Source: Odobenus rosmarus divergens (taxonomy: Eukaryota > Chordata > Mammalia > Carnivora > Odobenidae). Taken from it: 64,000 bases of DNA. The DNA lies in the NCBI RefSeq assembly GCF_000321225.1, contig NW_004450949.1:186001-250000 (forward strand). The letters run 5' to 3'. The notes beneath the pieces are model-generated. The model did not search any database, was not told where the DNA came from, and was given only the letters and a program-made list of their open reading frames with translations. Below, piece after piece: positions 32,091 to 43,425 of this stretch. A program made the translations under genes and the position numbers. Numbering within the stretch: position 1 is the first letter of the stretch; every line of letters starts with the position of its first letter.

Positions 32091-32569
32091 TCTTGTTTTG
32101 ATGTTTGACCTTCCACTTGGCATGGCTCATACTCAATATCTTTCTACACTAACTTGCAACAGGATTGCACTTCTCCCTAGCTGTTCTTAGATGATTCTAC
32201 TTCGTTTTATCCTGAATTGCTTTATTTTAGATTGTTTTGATTATGAAATGTAACCTAAATCCTTTTAGAGGTAGGCTTAGGTAAAAATAAATCCCTGTTT
32301 AAATAGCTGTTCCACTACATCCTTGCTCAGTGGCCTTTAGGAGTATTTCCTGTTGAGCAGAACTCATCCTGGCCATCAGCTTTCACTTTTTCAGCCCTAT
32401 CTCCCATCATTTCCTTCAATGAGACATTAATTCAACAAGTTATTCAATATTAACATATGCCAGGTCTCTGGTGTCCCTTGCTTGCTTATTTGTTTGTTTT
32501 GATATTATAAACCAGTGCTTTCAGGGAGCTTGAGACACAGACAAATGACAAAGAATTCTAAGATTTGTT
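32091..32569. other. Unassigned; weak antisense L2 tail near 32430-32550
   Basis: 'AACATATGCCAGGTCTCTGG' hints at an antisense L2 tail. Otherwise nothing recognised. Confidence 0.35.
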
Positions 32570-32619
32570 TCAGTTCATCTGTGGCAGATATGGTAGTTCA
32601 TGTCCAGTCACTGCCTTTG

Positions 32620-32885
32620 CCTTTCTGTGATACAGAGTTTGGAATGCTACAAACAGCCCTTCCAGATTCCCTTGCAGCCAGGAGTGACCATGTTCTTGGT
32701 CAAAGAAATGTAAACAGAAGTGAGACCTCTTGTCATCTTCCTTCTTCCTGTCTGCAGTGAGTGTGGGCCCCGAGGCATGGCAGCCATGTCTCAGGCTAAT
32801 AGAAAGGGAGAGGAGAGAGGTTGATTTCTGGATGGCACTAGCCCTGGGCTGCCTATGCCAATGTGATGTCATGTGAGACAAATCA
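32620..32885 (+). repeat. Ancient LTR (MaLR-like) fragment
   Basis: 'GATTCCCTTGCAGCCAGGAG', 'TGACCATGTTCTTGGTCAAA', 'GAAATGTAAACAGAAGTGAG' match the widespread mammalian repeat wording 'ttcccttgcagctaggggtggccatgtgac...aatgagatgtaagcagaagtg'. I believe this is a MaLR-type LTR but cannot fix the subfamily. Confidence 0.55.
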
Positions 32886-33540
32886 GTGCCTTACCTTTTA
32901 GCCATTGTTTGTAGGCCAATCCCAATACACACATCTGCTTTCTCATAAGAGCTTGGTTTGCAGTATCTTACTTCATTTAGCGATAGCCTATCAAGACCAT
33001 CTAGCATAACTCATGTTCAAGTGGACAGTCCAAATTCCCTCCATGCAGGGCATACTCAACTTTAGTTATGGGAATAATCTTAACAGCAAAAAATCATATA
33101 TGGTATCATTTAATAGGTGGACTACCAATCAGACACCAGCACTCTTTCATTCAAACCAGTGGGCACCCATCAGGTCCCTTCCTCACTAATCTGTGTCCAC
33201 TTTGCATTTAATCCCCCCAGTTATCCTGGCCTTTCGGCACACAGAGCCATGGGATTATTTGATCCCAGAGCCATGGGTCTCTGCTTTCCCACTCCTCTAC
33301 AACATTGCCTTCTTGTCTGTTCTTATCTTGCTCTTCCTCTTCTGGGCCTCCTCCCTTCTTCTTAAAGAAGCCATTTCCTAGTCTTGGAGATATGTGCTCC
33401 ATATCTTGGTGAATTGTCTCCCTGGTAGTGGTCTCTATTCATACTACCTATGTCCCAGAGCTACCTCTAATACAAAAGGACACAATGCCACATTTCTACA
33501 AAAATGTGAATCAAATGCAGGAAAACAGAATTAAGGAGTA
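32886..33540. other. Unassigned sequence
   Basis: No repeat recognised with confidence. Overlapping frames at 33117-33402 lie on opposite strands and have no recognisable product. Confidence 0.3.
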
Positions 33541-34640
33541 ATGATTTGTCCCTGGGGGTAGGGGGTGTGGGTTGGAGAAAGCTTTACAACAAGTTTAACG
33601 TTGATGTTGGGCTGTGGAGAGTAGAGAGAGGGTTGTCTTCCCAGACAGGGAAGAGAAGTAAGTTCCAAGTAGAGGAGATAATGCATCCAAATACATGTGG
33701 GTGGCTGTCTGCAGAATGGTGAATAGTCTGTGACAGGAGAGACTCAAGGGAATGGGGAGAGGGCACAGGGCGTGAGGCTGAGAAGAGGTGTTTGGGCCAG
33801 AGTTTGAAGAAACGGAGAAATTTCGAAGTTTTTTTGTGGGTGAATAGTAGCCAATCAAGGCCTGAGAAAGAAAACTAAACAGTATATTAAGCAGAGAGGA
33901 GGAAAGTACCAGCAGCTTGGCACTGCTGCCCTCTTTAAGATCATAAATTAATTTCCTTCAGGGCCTAGGCAGTACATACTCTACTTCCCATTTTATAGCT
34001 GGATGAAGAAAGACCAGACAGGTAGCTAAGGCAACAATCCCTGCCAGAGATAACTGGGAGCCTGCACCGGCGCGGGAGCAAAGAGCATGGAGCAGAAATG
34101 GGTGTGAGAAGTGTTTCTGCAATAAAGCCAATAACAGAGACTCAAAAGGACATACAAGTGGATAGTGAGGAAAGCAAGAGATGGACCTGAGAACTTTTTA
34201 GCAATGGAATCAATAGGACAGAGATGTTTTATAGATATAACCAACAGAACTTGGAAAGAACCAACAGAGTGTGGAATCAGTCATATTAGATAGGGTGGTC
34301 ACTGTTATCAACTGTGATAAATTAAGGAAAAGCAAAATTGATAGAAACTAATGAAGAGGTCAGGGGACCTTTAAGAGATACCTTTTTCTAATAGTGGAGG
34401 CAGAAGCTAAATAAAAGTGTTTTGAAGAGAATGGAAGATAAGAATGGGGACCAGGCGTATGCACAGACTTGTTTCCAGGAAGTTTGGTAGTCAATAGCGA
34501 AGAAATTGTGTGGAGAATTAAGTGGGGGGTGGGCATGGAGGGTGAAGAAACATCCTCTGAAGGATGAGAGATTAAACTTATTCAAAAGCTGAGGGAAAAG
34601 TGAGGAGGTGGGGGAGACACCTTAGTGACAAGAGGGAAGG
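33541..34640 (-). repeat. Probable diverged L2 body, antisense
   Basis: Purine-rich sequence whose wording is typical of antisense L2 ORF2 ('AGTTCCAAGTAGAGGAGATA', 'GGTGGCTGTCTGCAGAATGG', 'GGGCCAGAGTTTGAAGAAAC' and, further on, 'CAACAGAGTGTGGAATCAGT'). Individual blocks are weak, so the span is indicative only. Confidence 0.4.
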
Positions 34641-34687
34641 GAGAATAGCAATCCTTTCCATCTGTGGAGAATTTTACAATTTATATA

Positions 34688-34830
34688 GTCCTTCGTATTC
34701 AGTGTCTCACGTGGGGTGAATAGAAACAAGGTCACCATCTATTAGACAGATGGGAAAACTGAGGTTCAGAGAAATCAAATGACTTTAGTAAAGAGAAGAG
34801 AAATAGGAGATGAACTCAGGACACCTGAAA
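34688..34830 (-). repeat. MIR, antisense
   Basis: 'CAGATGGGAAAACTGAGGTT' and 'CAGAGAAATCAAATGACTTT' are antisense MIR core. Confidence 0.85.
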
Positions 34831-34954
34831 CCAGTTTTGTTTTGTTTGTTTCTGTTTTTACTCTTTGCTTTTCCTATGAGGGGAAAAGACGGCTTTAAAA
34901 GTACTAAAGAGTAACACATTTTTTGTGGAGAAACCCATTGCGTAACTTAAATTA

Positions 34955-35120
34955 ACCCCATGGTTGTAACGAGGTTGACCGAACCTCATTACACTGTGCA
35001 TGAGCAAACTGAGCATCAGTGAGGCTGGGTGACTTCCATAAGACCACGTGGCTAAGAAGGGGTTGAGAAGAGCCTCGAACTCCTGACTCCTGGCCCAGGG
35101 CTCTTCTCACTGAGCCTTCT
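34955..35120 (-). repeat. MIR, antisense
   Basis: 'GAGCAAACTGAGCATCAGTG', 'GGTGACTTCCATAAGACCAC', 'CCTCGAACTCCTGACTCCTG' and 'AGGGCTCTTCTCACTGAGCC' follow antisense MIR. Confidence 0.8.
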
Positions 35121-35224
35121 TGTTGATACTACCTCCTCCTGCATTTGTGGATAAGAAAGCCTTTGAGTTCTGTGGAAGACAAACCATGCTTCTGCCCCAT
35201 ATTTCTGATTCTCTTCCTCTTCTT

Positions 35225-35530
35225 GGAACATGGGAAGATTGTATAGCCTCAACCCCTTGAATTAGCCATGACCCTATGACTTGTTTTGGACAATACCACA
35301 GGAGCTAGTGTGCAGTTCTCCATGTTCTCTCTTCCACTGCCTTGGCAGTCTCGGGGGAGAGAATGTTGTAAGACAGAAGAAGCCTGAATGCTGAGGTTAA
35401 CTGGCTGGACAGTCACCTGAACCCCAAGCTGACTCACAGTGAGAAATAAACTTAGATATTTAAGGATTATTATTAGATAATCCTGAGATATTAAGGATTA
35501 AGCAGCATAATTTAATCTATACAGTTGAAG
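35225..35530 (+). repeat. Ancient LTR (MaLR-like) fragment
   Basis: 'CATGACCCTATGACTTGTTT' and 'CAGTGAGAAATAAACTTAGA' with 'AAGCAGCATAATTTAATCTA' match the end of a common mammalian LTR ('gagaaataaacttttgttg...gcagcataacctag'). The subfamily is uncertain. Confidence 0.5.
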
Positions 35531-35930
35531 ACCAACACAGTCTTCCCAATGGAAAAAAAAAAAAAAAAACCCAGTGTCTCATAGATAGCTCTGTTCCAAA
35601 AACACAAGAGGTAAGCATCTTCCAGAATAACTAGGGAATAAACATCACTAAGTCCCCCTGGTAGTTAAAATGCCATCAGGACTTTTTTTTTAAGGCTATA
35701 TTGGATGGTGAGTTTTTATTATGAGGTTCAGTTGTAGGCTTGAGGAGAAATTGTTTTTACAGATGTTCAGGGTGTGTTATGAGGAAATGGCCTTTTACAG
35801 GGGTTCAGATTGATGGGCTCTCCCGGGACCTCCTCTGACTACATGCACAGAGGAAGTAGGGAGGGGTTGGGACAGGCACAAAGTACACAGTGCAGTTTGG
35901 GGACGATCATGAAAGGGAGGCAGCTGAGTC
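35531..35930. other. Unassigned, with A-run
   Basis: An A(18)-class run lies at about 35552-35569. No attached SINE body is seen. Confidence 0.4.
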
Positions 35931-35934
35931 CATG

Positions 35935-36125
35935 AAATAGAATAAGATTCAGAGTCACATCGAGTTGGGTTTGAGTCCCGGCTCTGCCACTCATTAGCCA
36001 AATTATTTAAATCTCTCTGAGTCTTAGACGGATGGTTTATAAAATGAGAGTAATGATGATTGCCTCATAGAGTTATAATGAATCTAGATAGATTTAATAA
36101 ATCTCAATTATCATGACTTTTGTTG
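35935..36125 (+). repeat. MIR, sense, well preserved
   Basis: 'GTTTGAGTCCCGGCTCTGCC', 'ACTCATTAGCCAAATTATTT', 'AAATGAGAGTAATGATGATT' and 'GCCTCATAGAGTTATAATGA' are MIR in order. Confidence 0.92.
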
Positions 36126-36955
36126 TTATAACTGTTGCTGTCTTACAAGGGGGACCCAATGGTCCAGTTCTTTACTTTTTCTCCAGAAACTTCAGAGGTA
36201 GGATGGGAGGGAGGATTAGAAACTTCTACATCCCTTCTACTTTTATTTTTTCTTTTATGGCAACACTTCGGGGTGGTGAAACCTTGGGAAGCACATTTTG
36301 GGGCTAAAGATGACTTCTTTATAGAAGTCGCGTTTGAGTCTCAAAAACTAGGAAGAGCCAGGGTGAAGCTGAGGGGAAAGGAATAGATTGCTGGCTGCTC
36401 AGAGCTGGCTCCAGGATAATGGCTCAAAGTGGGAAGACAAAGAGGCTTTCAGTGGACTGGCCTTCTCCATTGTTCTGTCCATCTGGCCAGAACTGATCCA
36501 GGGCAGGATCCTGGTCAGTATTAATGAGAATCTAATGGACTGAGCATCCCTTCTGACATAGCTCTCTGGAGCCTCTCAGCAAAGTGCTGGGCAGCAGCAC
36601 TGGGTACACTCAAAGAGAGGTGAAGGGAACCTCCAATACATTCATTGGCCTCAGTGGAGAATTTGTCTGGTGGGTCCCTACTTTTTTGCACCCTGTCATG
36701 TCAAGAATTTTTTCCTCCTGCTGGGAAAATTATCCAGTCTGGAGAGGACATTGGAATCTTTCCTTTAACTCAGATTTCCCAATGGTTACTTCATTCCTTA
36801 AAATTGACTCACATTTTACTTAAACACCTACTTTAGTTTTATGCTAAGCAATAATATCCATGAAATCACAGTTTTCGTTTCTAATATACACTACAGTAAA
36901 TATGTAACTCTCAAAATTTTAAAAAAGAATGTTCATGCATGACTTACTTTGAATC
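36126..36955. other. Unassigned unique-looking sequence
   Basis: Nothing recognised. Overlapping + frames at 36113-36386 and 36584-36836 have no recognisable product. Confidence 0.3.
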
Positions 36956-36959
36956 ATCT

Positions 36960-36981
36960 TGTGCACCACTAGTGGTGCACA
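36960..36981. other. 22-bp perfect palindrome
   Basis: GTGCACCACTAGTGGTGCAC, with one further complementary pair (T outside left, A outside right), is its own reverse complement. It could extrude as a hairpin or bind a dimeric factor. Not part of a repeat I recognise. Confidence 0.98.
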
Positions 36982-38085
36982 GGCCACATTTTGGGATGGT
37001 GGCTTTAGAAGCTGAGGGAGGCAAGGGACATCTACCCACAGGGGGTGGTGAGAAGGGGGTATTTGCATAGAGCAATGGATGTTCTCTCAGCGCCAGCCCC
37101 CCGGGCGGCCTCCATCTTGGTTTAGGCACCGCCATCTGCTCTGAGTGAGCAGCCTTTTGTGAAAAGCTGTGGGAGGATCAGCCTGGCTGATTGGCTGGAG
37201 CTGTGCCCAGAGTGCCCAGATGTACATGTGCCCCAAAAGAGGGGGCACAGCTGGGGTTCACTGCCTCCCTTGGGGTTTGGTTTTTCTGGTGAAGCTCAAC
37301 TGTGCCTCCCACTTTCCTGCGGTGCATTCTGCTCGAGTTGGCGGTGAGGGAGAAGGCCCACTGCGGCACCGTGAGCTCCCTTACCTCCGTCTGCCTGCCA
37401 TTTGCTGCCACTGGGGACATGAGATTGCTTCCATGGAAACAGAACCATGGATTGTTTTTCCAGAAACGTCTCAATCTAATTTGTGTGGAGCTGCACTGTG
37501 TGTGTGTGCGCGCAAGTGTGTGTGGAGTGTTTTAGTCACAGAACAGGGGTGAGAAGAGGGAAGGGAGAATTTGCATAGAACCCCCAATTTTCCTTGAATC
37601 CCAGGGAGTTAATTATTTCAGGTGAGCGTTGGAAGTTACGGAGACTGAGTCTAATTAAGGTGTGGTGTTAGGAAGCCCTTACCATTATATTTGACTAGGG
37701 TACTCAGAAATTTTTTTAATTCTGTTTGGTCTAGACAGTTCTTCTCAGGAGGTCTCCTTCAAAAGAGGGAGGTGCACAAGGGAGGCAAAGTAAGGCAAAG
37801 GAACAGTATTTCTGCTTAGCATTTCCCCCAAACCCCAACATTGGGCTCTAGTAATTGGGCTGAATCTCCTCTACAGGTCCTTTTTCCTAGATCAGGCAGA
37901 GCAACATAGCCTCAAATATGAGTGTTTTGTGAACTCTGTCTTTCTTTCAACATTCAAATAGGAGTCTTGGATTTTATGCAGTGGAACAACAGGTCAGACT
38001 CCTGGCAAAAAGGAGTGAAAGAGAGTGGGTCCCTCAGTGATGAGAATGCAGTTGGCCTATGCTGCCCTCCTAAAGGCCCAACTGG
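36982..38085. other. Unassigned, GC-richer block
   Basis: A small GC-rich patch at 37088-37140 carries two CCATC-type motifs (CCTCCATCTTGG and CCGCCATCTGC) resembling YY1 sites. Homeodomain-like AGTTAATTATTTC and GTCTAATTAAGG occur at 37607 and 37650. No repeat or gene recognised. Confidence 0.35.
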
Positions 38086-38170
38086 CATAAGATAGACAGA
38101 TAGATAGGGGGAGGGAGGGAGAGAGAGAAAGAGAGAATGAGAGAGAGAATCCAATGGAGAGAGAAAATAA
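38086..38170. repeat. (GATA)/(GA)n simple repeat
   Basis: 'AAGATAGACAGATAGATAGG' then a GA/GGGA run to about 38168. Confidence 0.85.
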
Positions 38171-38990
38171 GAAGTTGAGAGCTGCTCAGCAGCTCAGACA
38201 TTCTTACCATTCTGGCTTAGAGAAAGGAAGTGAGAGAAGAAGAGACAGGTTGCAAGAAACTTGAATCTGGGACACCTCACACCACTGCTGCATTGGTATG
38301 AAGATACAACATTTATGTGCTCTGTGAACTTTTGTTCCATTAGATGCTCCACCCAGTAGAATGGTGGTCCAATAGAATGTTCTAGAATTTAAACAATGGA
38401 GACCAGAATTTCTCCTCCTTGGAAATGGAATGTCTTGCTTCCTCTAGAGAGAAGAGATAGGTCTGAATCAGCCTTCCCCTTGAGAAGGAAGAAGCAGAAC
38501 TTCTACCATAAAGTGGTTTAGCTTCTGCCTAGTGTCTCTTTCTTCTTTCCACTTGTGACAATGACTTTGAGTTTGGCCAGTATGTAAAGATTAGTAATGA
38601 TGCATCATAGTTACTAATAAAAATAACTCCAGTTGACTAGTATAAGATGCCTGGAACCTTCCCCAAAGCCCCTGCTTTACGTTTAGGAGAACAGCACATA
38701 CCTGTGCTTTAAAGTAGTTATAGTTGGGTGGGTGTCTTAGTCTACAGTTCTGTGTCACCTATTGAGAGATGAATTGGGCACCACGTTTTCTGCAGGTGGC
38801 TGAACTCTTAGCAATGTGCCAAGCCAGTGGATATGCCTTAGGGTGCTTGGCCCAAAGCAAGCAAGCAAATAATTGTTGAATGACCAGATAGTTATATTTC
38901 CTTGCTCTGATGTGGGATTCCTTTAGGAGTCAAAAAGATCTGAACAATAACTTTACAGTGACCACTTTTTAAATTCTGGATTATTACAAT
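38171..38990. other. Unassigned sequence
   Basis: No repeat or gene recognised. An L2-like ending 'AATAATTGTTGAATGACC' near 38868 is too short to call. Confidence 0.3.
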
Positions 38991-38994
38991 ATCT

Positions 38995-39182
38995 TTTTTT
39001 TAATAGATCTTATTTATTTATTTGACAGAGAGAGAGCATGAGCAGGGGGAGTGGCAGGCAGAGGGAGAAGCAGGGAGCCCAATGTGGGGCTGGAGCCCAA
39101 CGTGGGGCTCGATCCCAGGACCCTGAGATCATGACCTGAGCCAAAGGCAGAAGCTTAACCAACTGAGCCACCCAGGCATCCC
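38995..39182 (-). mobile_element. Carnivore SINE, antisense, with internal duplication
   Basis: T-run, 'TCTTATTTATTTATTTGACA' tail and head '...GAGCCACCCAGGCATCCC'. Flanks ATTACAATATCTT and ATTATAATATCTT (38983 and 39184) differ at one base. 'GAGCCCAAYGTGGGGCT' occurs twice in tandem near 39075-39110, a small internal duplication unlike the other copies. Confidence 0.94.
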
Positions 39183-39264
39183 TATTATAATATCTTCAAA
39201 GAAAAATATATCATGAGGGGTCTTCACACCATCTGACAGATGGAGTCTACCCTTTCATTCTGCA

Positions 39265-39610
39265 CTTTAGTTCAAGCTGCCCTCTTCATTTGGAATATTA
39301 GTTCCTCTTCACCCTTCAAATCATGTTGGTTTTTTTTTTTTCAAGACACCCTCAACACTAACTTGTATGTGTCTTTCTGTCCACTGAAGTCCTGATCTCT
39401 CTCTCTCTGTTCATATTCATACAGCTCTTCCTTTCTGCACTACCCATTTAGCATTTGGAACTTGCCAGATTGTGTCACCTTTTCTTTGTGAATCTTGCTT
39501 TCCTGACTTGATTGTAAATCAGGACTGTGCCTCGTAATTCTCTATATCTTTTTTTTTTTTTATGTTTTAGAAGAGTGTTTGACAGACAGTGAGGTCCAAT
39601 GCATATTTTG
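39265..39610 (+). repeat. L2 3' end, sense
   Basis: 'CCTCTTCATTTGGAATATTA', 'TCACCCTTCAAATCATGTTG', 'GACTTGATTGTAAATCAGG' and 'AGGACTGTGCCTCGTAATTC' are L2 3'-region blocks. Confidence 0.7.
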
Positions 39611-39659
39611 GAATTGAAAATCAGTCTTGGGAAATTTCCTCCCAAGTAAAATGAAGTTA

Positions 39660-39770
39660 ATGCTAAAATCTGTGTCCAAATAATACTATGAGGACTAGAA
39701 GAGATGCTGTCATAAAGCACCTAGACCCAGGCACATACTAGCTCCTCAATAAATGTTATTCCTTTTCCTA
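39660..39770 (+). repeat. MIR 3' end, sense
   Basis: 'AAAGCACCTAGACCCAGGCA' and 'AGCTCCTCAATAAATGTTAT' are the MIR 3' blocks. Confidence 0.75.
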
Positions 39771-40838
39771 TCCTTCTGGGCAAAATGTCCAGCTTTGATT
39801 ATTAATGACTTGTATGTAAGCCATTTGTTAATACTTGTGAAAGAAAAAATAGTGTTCCTTTCCTCATTTTACTGTGTTGGGGAAAATCAAAACACTTGTG
39901 TTTTGTTTTACAATCTCTATACATTGAATTTCCTGTTTTTCCAGAGCTGCAGCTCTTTATACTTGCCTTTCCCACCCCACAATTTCACATGGCATGCATT
40001 TACTTTGAAAATGAAGCATATTTCAATTTTGTTTCAAGAATTTCAGCATATCCCTGCCCATCTCTGGAGACCACCTATGGGGTGGCTCCTAGGCCCAGAT
40101 TGCAGGTATCACTGCGTAGCAACCATCAACCATCATTCAATCCTGGGTCCATGGAGCTGCTTGCTTATATTGCATCTGTGCTCCCCATTGGCACTGCCCA
40201 CCTGGCACTCACCCAAACTGGTCTGACACTTGCTGCTGAGGATGGGGAGGGGACCCAGGCAGGCTTCCAGTTCTTTCATGAGCTGGGTGCTGCCTGCAAC
40301 CAGCAAACTGTGAAGCCCTGTTCTAAGGCTTCAGAGGTCCCCAGCGTGGTGGAGTGGGGCACTGAGCCACAGGAAGTGTATAAGCAGAGAGCGCAGTGGA
40401 AAGTAAATTAGCTCTTGGCATTGAGTCCTGCTGATATAAGCTCTTGATTTTTTTTCACCCCTCAAGTACCACTTAAGTCCCCATGCTTGCTTCCTCACCA
40501 ACAATGGAGCTGAATGTTCATTTGTTTGCTTGGAAAGGGTTGGGCTTTTCCCCCTTCTCAGTTCCGAAGGCTTGAAGTGCTCAGCTGTCGTCTTTCCAGA
40601 AGCCTGCACCCTCTTGGCTTCAGTGTCTTCTGTGTTTAATTGCAAATTATTGATTTAAAGGGAATTACGTTTTAGCTCTTGCCAGATTCAGTTGCTCCTG
40701 GGTTGGACTCCCCAGCTGGACACTCTAGGGACCCCAGCTGGGGAGGGAGGGGAGGACCAAGGATCATCAGGAGTTTTGCTGGGTGGGAGGCCACACGCCT
40801 CCACTCACAGACTGATTGGATGCCAGAGCTGAGACCTA
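39771..40838. other. Unassigned; long overlapping chance frames
   Basis: Frames of 171 codons (39896-40411, +) and 157 codons (39753-40226, + in another phase) overlap, and a 104-codon frame runs on the minus strand at 40331-40645. Two long frames in different phases over the same DNA argue for chance. No recognisable domain. Confidence 0.4.
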
Positions 40839-40935
40839 TTTTACCAGAGAGGAAACTGAGGCCCAGGGATTGCCAAAGCTTTTATAGCCAGAGAGTGTGG
40901 AACTTGCAATTTCTAGGTTGGGACTTATACAGCAG
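40839..40935 (-). repeat. MIR core, antisense
   Basis: 'GAGAGGAAACTGAGGCCCAG' and 'GGATTGCCAAAGCTTTTATA' are antisense MIR core. Confidence 0.75.
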
Positions 40936-41004
40936 TCCTTGATATATGTGGACTCATTTAATCGGTTACCAAAAAACCTCAAGAGGTGGGGATCCAATCA
41001 GATT

Positions 41005-41270
41005 TGATTCAGCAGATCTGGGGTGATGACCAAGATTTTGCATTTCTAGCAAGTAACTCCCAGGATATGCTGATGCTGCCTGTCCCAGATCACACTCTGA
41101 GAAGCAGGGATCTAAACTATCGCTTGTTGGCACACTGCAGTTACGTGAGTTTTAAAAATTACCAATGTTTGAGTCTCCTCCCCAGGAATTCTGATTTAGT
41201 TGTTGAATGCCCTGGACAATGGGACTTTTAAAAGCTTCCTAGGTGCTTCTGTCCAACACAACAGTTTCCT
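41005..41270 (+). repeat. Two MER5-like hAT fragments in tandem
   Basis: 'GATCTGGGGTGATGACCAAG', 'TTTGCATTTCTAGCAAGTAA', 'CCCAGGATATGCTGATGCTG' and 'TCACACTCTGAGAAGCAGGG' fit MER5A (41015-41115). 'GGAATTCTGATTTAGTTGTT' and 'TTTTAAAAGCTTCCTAGGTG' (41180-41250) fit a second MER5-family copy in the same orientation. Confidence 0.75.
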
Positions 41271-41439
41271 TAGGGATTACCTTCCAGCTGAACTCCCCTG
41301 AGCCTTCCCAAATTATATGCAAATATGCATCATTTGCATAGATGTGTCCTCATAGTTGCACTTGGGTGCATGCACTTCATAACGTCAGAAATCTTAGAAC
41401 CAAAAGAATAAAATAGTAATTATAAGAATATAATAATTT

Positions 41440-41580
41440 TTTCCTGAGCACCTACTCTGCACTTTACGTGTGTTACCTCATTCTTGTATCGCTAAGACCC
41501 TACAAGAAGGTGAAGCTCTAATCCAGAAAGGTCAGCTGACTCTGGTCCCCATTCTTCCAAGTTTGGCACAGTCTATTCAT
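41440..41580 (-). repeat. Diverged MIR, antisense
   Basis: 'TGAGCACCTACTCTGCACTT' followed by 'GTGTTACCTCATTCTTG' is the antisense MIR 3' region. The other half is decayed. Confidence 0.6.
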
Positions 41581-42045
41581 GAGCCATCTCAGACTTAAAG
41601 ATCATCAATCCCATGTGTCATGTGGGGCCAGTGCCAACCCAGGCTGGGTGAGGAGGTGCTGTGTTCATTTTGTCTTTCTCGAAGGTGGAGCTTCCGGGGA
41701 GTGGCAGGGGCTGAAGCTGGCAATGTTCAGAGGAAGCAGCTGTGGAAATAGAAAGCTGGAAAGCAGCAAGCTAGTCCTGGGTGATTTCATTGATCTGATT
41801 GGTGGGTATGAATTTCAGAGTCACAATCTCAGTTGTGCAAAATAGAACCTTTGTCTCTGCAACTGAGTTGAATTTAGCTCTTAAGCTCTCTCTTGTGTCC
41901 TTAGCAAAAACTTACCTAATTACTTACAGATAGATGCAGTCCCTTCCACATTTTTTCCTTAGTGTCTTTGGTGTAAATACTCAATTGATCTGGGCTTCTT
42001 TTCTCATTCCTTCTACAAAGTGGGTTGGGTAGTGGGTGGGCTTAT
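41581..42045. other. Unassigned sequence
   Basis: No repeat or gene recognised. Confidence 0.3.
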
Positions 42046-42055
42046 TGTCTGGGCA

Positions 42056-42116
42056 TCATGTGTGTATGTATGTGCATGTGCATATATGTGTATGTGTGTG
42101 CTCATGCTTGTGTGAC
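42056..42116 (+). repeat. Imperfect (TG)n microsatellite
   Basis: TG/TATG/CATG-interrupted dinucleotide tract. Confidence 0.9.
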
Positions 42117-42249
42117 TTGGTCCTGTCTTATGTCCGGTGCAGTCCCTCCCCTCCCACTCTTTACAGGTCCCTGAAAGTGTCTCTGCCCATCCTTCTCTCC
42201 CCTGTGAGGCTGTACAAGTCCTCCTTTGCCACGCCAAAGCAAATATGCA

Positions 42250-42445
42250 TATAGGTAACATTTTCCCTGTGCCAGACTCCATTATAAGTGCTTTATATAT
42301 GTGAACTTAGTTCTCATGAAAAACCTAAAAGGTGGGTATGTAGATCACCCTCATTTTGCTGATGAGGACACTGAGACGTAGAGAGGTTAAGTAACTTGCC
42401 CAAAGTCACAAGATAGAGTTATGATTCAAAGTGTCACTTTGTCTC
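42250..42445 (-). repeat. MIR, antisense, well preserved
   Basis: 'CTGTGCCAGACTCCATTATA', 'CTCATTTTGCTGATGAGGAC', 'GAGAGGTTAAGTAACTTGCC' and 'CAAAGTCACAAGATAGAG' form a near-complete antisense MIR. Confidence 0.94.
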
Positions 42446-42633
42446 TAGAACCCACATTCTTACCGATCTTACTAATTTGAATCCCAAATGTCCAGGAGGA
42501 CTACAGCACTGGTGAAGGAAATTGATTGGATGATTTCTCAATACTTCTCAACTCTGACTTTGTCTCCTAACACTGTATGGACCAGTAACACTGTGGATAA
42601 ATCTTCCACCATCTGTGTGTGTCACAACCTATA

Positions 42634-42962
42634 CCGTAGACCCTTGAACCACACAGGCTTGAACTGTGTGGGTCCACTTACATGCGGATTTTGTATAGTT
42701 CAGTACTGTAAATGTATTTTCTCTTCCTTAGGATTTTTAAAATAACATTTTCTTTTCTCTAATTTTATTCTAAGACTATACCATATCATGTACATATCAT
42801 ATAAAATATGTGTTAAAAAAATCAGCTGTTTATGTTATCGATAAGGCTTCCGGTCAAGAGTAGGCTATTAGCTAAGTTTTGGGGGAATCAAAAGTTATAC
42901 ACAAATTTTTGACTGGAGGAGTCAGTCCCCATTTACCCCCCAACTTGTTCAACTGTCAACTG
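42634..42962. mobile_element. Tigger-type (TcMar) non-autonomous transposon
   Basis: Left end CCGTAGACCCTTGAACCACA and right end CTTGTTCAACTGTCAACTG are decayed inverted repeats of the Tigger terminus CAGTTGACCCTTGAACAACA. TA dinucleotides flank both ends (42632-42633 and 42963-42964), as expected for mariner-type target duplication. The internal 'AACTGTGTGGGTCCACTTAC' and 'CACAAATTTTTGACTGG' agree. About 330 bp, no transposase. Confidence 0.9.
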
Positions 42963-42964
42963 TA

Positions 42965-43425
42965 CTTCTTTGTTTCTTGTGCTGCTGGGGCCATGGATCT
43001 GTTCCCATCTGTAACATATGCCTGTCTTCCCCTTCTTACATCTTCTGTGAGGATAGAATATCTCATTCTCCTGTAGAGTTCCAATGTCTGATGTATCATA
43101 GCTGTTCAGCAAGTCTTAAGGAACTTGAATGGCATTGAGTTATCCCAAAGACTAAGTTTTCTTGATGGAAGGAAAGGGAGAGGAGGAGAAATGGAAGGTA
43201 TATGACAGGCTACACAGAAGACAATTCAAGTTCAATGTTTTCCTTTAATTTGATTCATATTAACCTTCTAATCTGTAGTACTTTGGAAGGAGATCACCAA
43301 AAGAGAGTATTTTAAATTTCTCCAGTATAACAATGGCAAAAGATCCCAAAGCCAAACTGCCATCTTGTGTCCTGCTCTTTCCCTTTCAATTTCCCAAAAC
43401 AAGTATGAGGGTCTCTGGACCCCGC
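42965..43425. other. Unassigned sequence
   Basis: No repeat recognised with confidence. Confidence 0.3.

Noticed and set aside
39753..40411. Overlapping 157- and 171-codon frames
   Set aside because: Two phases of the same strand are open over the same DNA, with no domain, signal peptide or splice context. About one or two such frames are expected by chance in 64 kb.
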